Shown piece after piece: positions 5,629 through 7,095 of a DNA stretch of 7,095 bases. This DNA comes from Hermodarchaeum sp048885185 (GTDB lineage Archaea > Asgardarchaeota > Hermodarchaeia > Hermodarchaeales > Hermodarchaeaceae): the NCBI GenBank assembly GCA_048885185.1, contig JBHLQC010000081.1, forward strand, positions 1 through 7,095. The letters run 5' to 3'. A model generated the notes under the pieces. The model worked only from the letters and a program-made list of their open reading frames with translations, did not search any database and had not been told where the DNA came from. Position 1 is the first letter of the stretch. Each line of letters starts with the position of its first letter. Made by a program: the position numbers and the translations under genes.

Positions 5629-6258
5629 TTAAGATTTTCCAATTAGGAACTTCTCTCGTTCCATTTCAACAACTGCTAATGGAGGAATTAGCAATGTTTG
5701 GACCTCATTTAGGTCCCTAACTACACCTTGAGTTAAAGCATTATGAAGCCGTTGCGATGCGCGTCTCACCAAGGAACTCCGTAAATCCTTGCCCGTCATC
5801 CCCCGCATGGCATGATATGTCTGATCAATGATATTATCTAATGAGGCCGCGATACAGCTAATGAGTTCTGGATTGCCAAAGATGTCGACAGGCTCATTTT
5901 TTGACTGTTCGAAAGCTTTCTGAGCCTTCTTATCACGAAAAGCACCCCGTGCAATTATGACTGCTGCAGAAAACAGTGCTTTTCCTGTAGGATCGAAGGC
6001 ATCCAGCATACGCATATCTTCTTCAAAGTCAGTCATCAGTTGTTTCCAGGCTTTTAATGCTCTTTTTGGTGGCGTCTGTTCTGTAGTTACAAATTCTCGA
6101 ATTCGTGGCAGATACTCACCAGCCAATTTCGCAACGAGTTGTTGATAGCCCTTCCGATTCGTTGCAAATGCCTCTCTTCTAAGCCCGCGTTTTCTACCCT
6201 GTCGCCAGTCATGAATTAATCCGTTAATATTTTCGATGGACAAACCTTCCACCCTCAT
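5629..6258 (-). CDS. Conserved-looking hypothetical protein, function unknown
   Basis: I do not recognise this 209-residue protein. It is predicted soluble, with no signal peptide or membrane helix, and appears mostly helical. Residues 18-40 are strongly basic and aromatic (WRQGRKRGLRREAF then NRKGYQQ), suggesting nucleic-acid or membrane-surface contact, though that is speculative. The middle (66-120) contains an amphipathic run ending DKKAQKAFEQSKNEPVD; residues 128-205 read as two or three helices with an RRASQRLHNAL stretch (165-175). It has one Cys (135) and no metal-ligand cluster. Codon use and composition resemble the neighbours, and the frame is long and closed by TAA. ATG 6258 is the first start, but the AAAGGA upstream is only 2 nt away, which is poor; a TTG at 6243 preceded by GGTGG is an alternative. 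It is divergent from the alpha/beta hydrolase and convergent with the methyltransferase. Confidence 0.7.
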   Translation of the reverse strand: MRVEGLSIENINGLIHDWRQGRKRGLRREAFATNRKGYQQLVAKLAGEYLPRIREFVTTEQTPPKRALKAWKQLMTDFEEDMRMLDAFDPTGKALFSAAVIIARGAFRDKKAQKAFEQSKNEPVDIFGNPELISCIAASLDNIIDQTYHAMRGMTGKDLRSSLVRRASQRLHNALTQGVVRDLNEVQTLLIPPLAVVEMEREKFLIGKS

Positions 6259-6266
6259 ATTCCTTT

Positions 6267-6301
6267 ACACTCATCTTTTTTAAGATAGGTAAGACGAGTG
6301 T
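6267..6301. promoter_or_regulatory. Operator-like inverted repeat in a divergent promoter
   Basis: ACACTCATCTT (6267-6277) and AAGACGAGTGT (6291-6301) are inverted repeats matching at 10 of 11 positions around a 13-nt spacer. The stretch from the left arm into the spacer is a T/A-rich tract (TTTTTTAA) that resembles a TATA box, and the right arm lies next to the likely start site of the plus-strand gene. A smaller hairpin, ATCTT (6273-6277) with AAGAT (6282-6286), overlaps it. The position fits a repressor site controlling one or both divergent genes. Confidence 0.5.
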
Positions 6302-6316
6302 TTTCTAGTGAAGACT

Positions 6317-7095
6317 ATGAAATGCCCACTGAAAGATATCACTGTCCATTATGTGATGCATGGCGAAGGTAAACCTGTGATAATTTTTCATGGTTCAACA
6401 CTTGACCATCATTCTATGGTTGGGTGCATGGAACCAGTATTCAAAAACCGTTCTGGGTGGCAACGATTTTATCTTGATTTACCTGGACATGGTCAGACCC
6501 CAGCCCCTGATTGGATTAAGAATCAAGATAACATGCTACAAGTTGTCCTAGACTTCATTGATACAATTATTCCGAATCAACGATTCCTGCTTATCGGTTT
6601 ATCCTATGGTGGTTATCTAGCCCGGGGAGTGCTTTACAAGTGCATGGAACAAGTAGACGGGTTGCTTTTGATTGTGCCTCGAGTGGTCTCCGAAAAAGCA
6701 GATCGAACACTTCCTCCCAAAACCGTACTGGTTCGAGATGAAGTGTTCTTATCAACAATGAATCCAGCAGAAAAGGAAGGTTTCACCGAAGTAGCGGTAA
6801 TTCAAACTTCAGAGCACTGGAAACGCTACGAACCAGAAATTATACCTGGTGTAAAAGTAGCAGACCATTCGTTCCTGAACCAATTAGTTACACATGGAAA
6901 TGAATACAGTTTCAACGTTGACACGCCACCAAAAGCATTCGAAAAACCCACGCTCATTCTCGTAGGACGACAAGACCATTGGGTGGGCTACCAAGACGCC
7001 TGGAACATCTTGGAAAACTATCCACGTGCCACTTTTGCTGTCCTTGACCGATCAGGCCATTGTCTACAAATGGAACAAGAACAACTATTCAACAC
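6317..7095 (+). CDS. Alpha/beta hydrolase (partial, 3' end outside window)
   Basis: The frame is open to the right edge (259 codons seen), so the C-terminus is missing, probably by only a short piece because all catalytic residues are present. It is a canonical cytoplasmic alpha/beta hydrolase: VIIFHGS (21-27, oxyanion HG), FYLDLPGHGQTPAP (51-64), nucleophile Ser96 in LLIGLSYGGY (91-100), acid Asp220 in LILVGRQDHWVGY (213-225) and His248 in DRSGHCLQMEQ (244-254). No signal peptide is seen. Family members cleave esters, lactones, C-C bonds or epoxides; nothing here identifies the substrate. The start is ATG 6317, with GTGA 5 nt upstream; a GTG at 6308 in the same frame would add three residues and would give a nearly leaderless transcript from the TATA-like tract upstream. 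It is divergent from the unrecognised gene at 5629-6258 and shares its 58-bp control region. Confidence 0.93.
   Translation, partial: MKCPLKDITVHYVMHGEGKPVIIFHGSTLDHHSMVGCMEPVFKNRSGWQRFYLDLPGHGQTPAPDWIKNQDNMLQVVLDFIDTIIPNQRFLLIGLSYGGYLARGVLYKCMEQVDGLLLIVPRVVSEKADRTLPPKTVLVRDEVFLSTMNPAEKEGFTEVAVIQTSEHWKRYEPEIIPGVKVADHSFLNQLVTHGNEYSFNVDTPPKAFEKPTLILVGRQDHWVGYQDAWNILENYPRATFAVLDRSGHCLQMEQEQLFN

Noticed and set aside
5508..5720. 70-codon plus-strand frame spanning the end of the methyltransferase gene and the convergent gap
   Set aside because: It overlaps the ends of two supported genes and has no ribosome site or motif.

Overview
The window looks like moderate-GC archaeal chromosome. Three things support this. 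Several starts are GTG or TTG preceded by GGTG/GGTGAT-type Shine-Dalgarno sequences. A-T-rich TATA-like boxes lie where archaeal promoters are expected. One extracytoplasmic protein is anchored by a single C-terminal helix followed by a short basic tail, a layout common in archaea. An Asgard-type lineage would fit the style of the proteins, but nothing here is diagnostic, so the taxon is inference. I saw no tRNA, rRNA, CRISPR array, transposase or IS end.

Left part, positions 1-4056, minus strand. Five genes point left. In transcription order they are: a membrane-anchored, secreted class I glutamine-amidotransferase-like (BPL_N/ThuA-like) protein; a SagB/ThcOx-type FMN nitroreductase; a small VOC (glyoxalase/bleomycin-resistance-like) protein; a RimJ/RimL-type GNAT acetyltransferase; and a secreted class C beta-lactamase-fold serine hydrolase that runs off the left edge. 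The VOC and GNAT genes are only 21 bp apart and probably co-transcribed. The others have gaps of about 80-120 bp with TATA-like boxes and are probably separate units.

Middle, 4057-5551, plus strand. A short A-T-rich divergent promoter region is followed by a second, unrelated GNAT acetyltransferase and an isoprenylcysteine-carboxyl-methyltransferase-like membrane methyltransferase. The methyltransferase is preceded by two abutting perfect palindromes.

Right part, 5552-7095. An unrecognised soluble, mostly helical protein (minus strand) is divergently transcribed from an alpha/beta hydrolase (plus strand) that runs off the right edge. Their shared 58-bp intergenic region holds an 11-bp inverted repeat (10/11 match) around a TATA-like tract, which looks like an operator.

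No gap between genes exceeds 300 bp; the largest is 4057-4262. Functionally this is an accessory-enzyme neighbourhood (two acetyltransferases, two hydrolases, an oxidoreductase, a methyltransferase, a glyoxalase-fold protein) rather than a recognisable pathway. I do not see convincing evidence of a new multi-gene system. The least explained items are the surface-anchored amidotransferase-fold protein with an apparently intact Cys-His-Glu set, the orphan SagB-like enzyme, the unrecognised 209-residue protein, and the palindromes at promoters.
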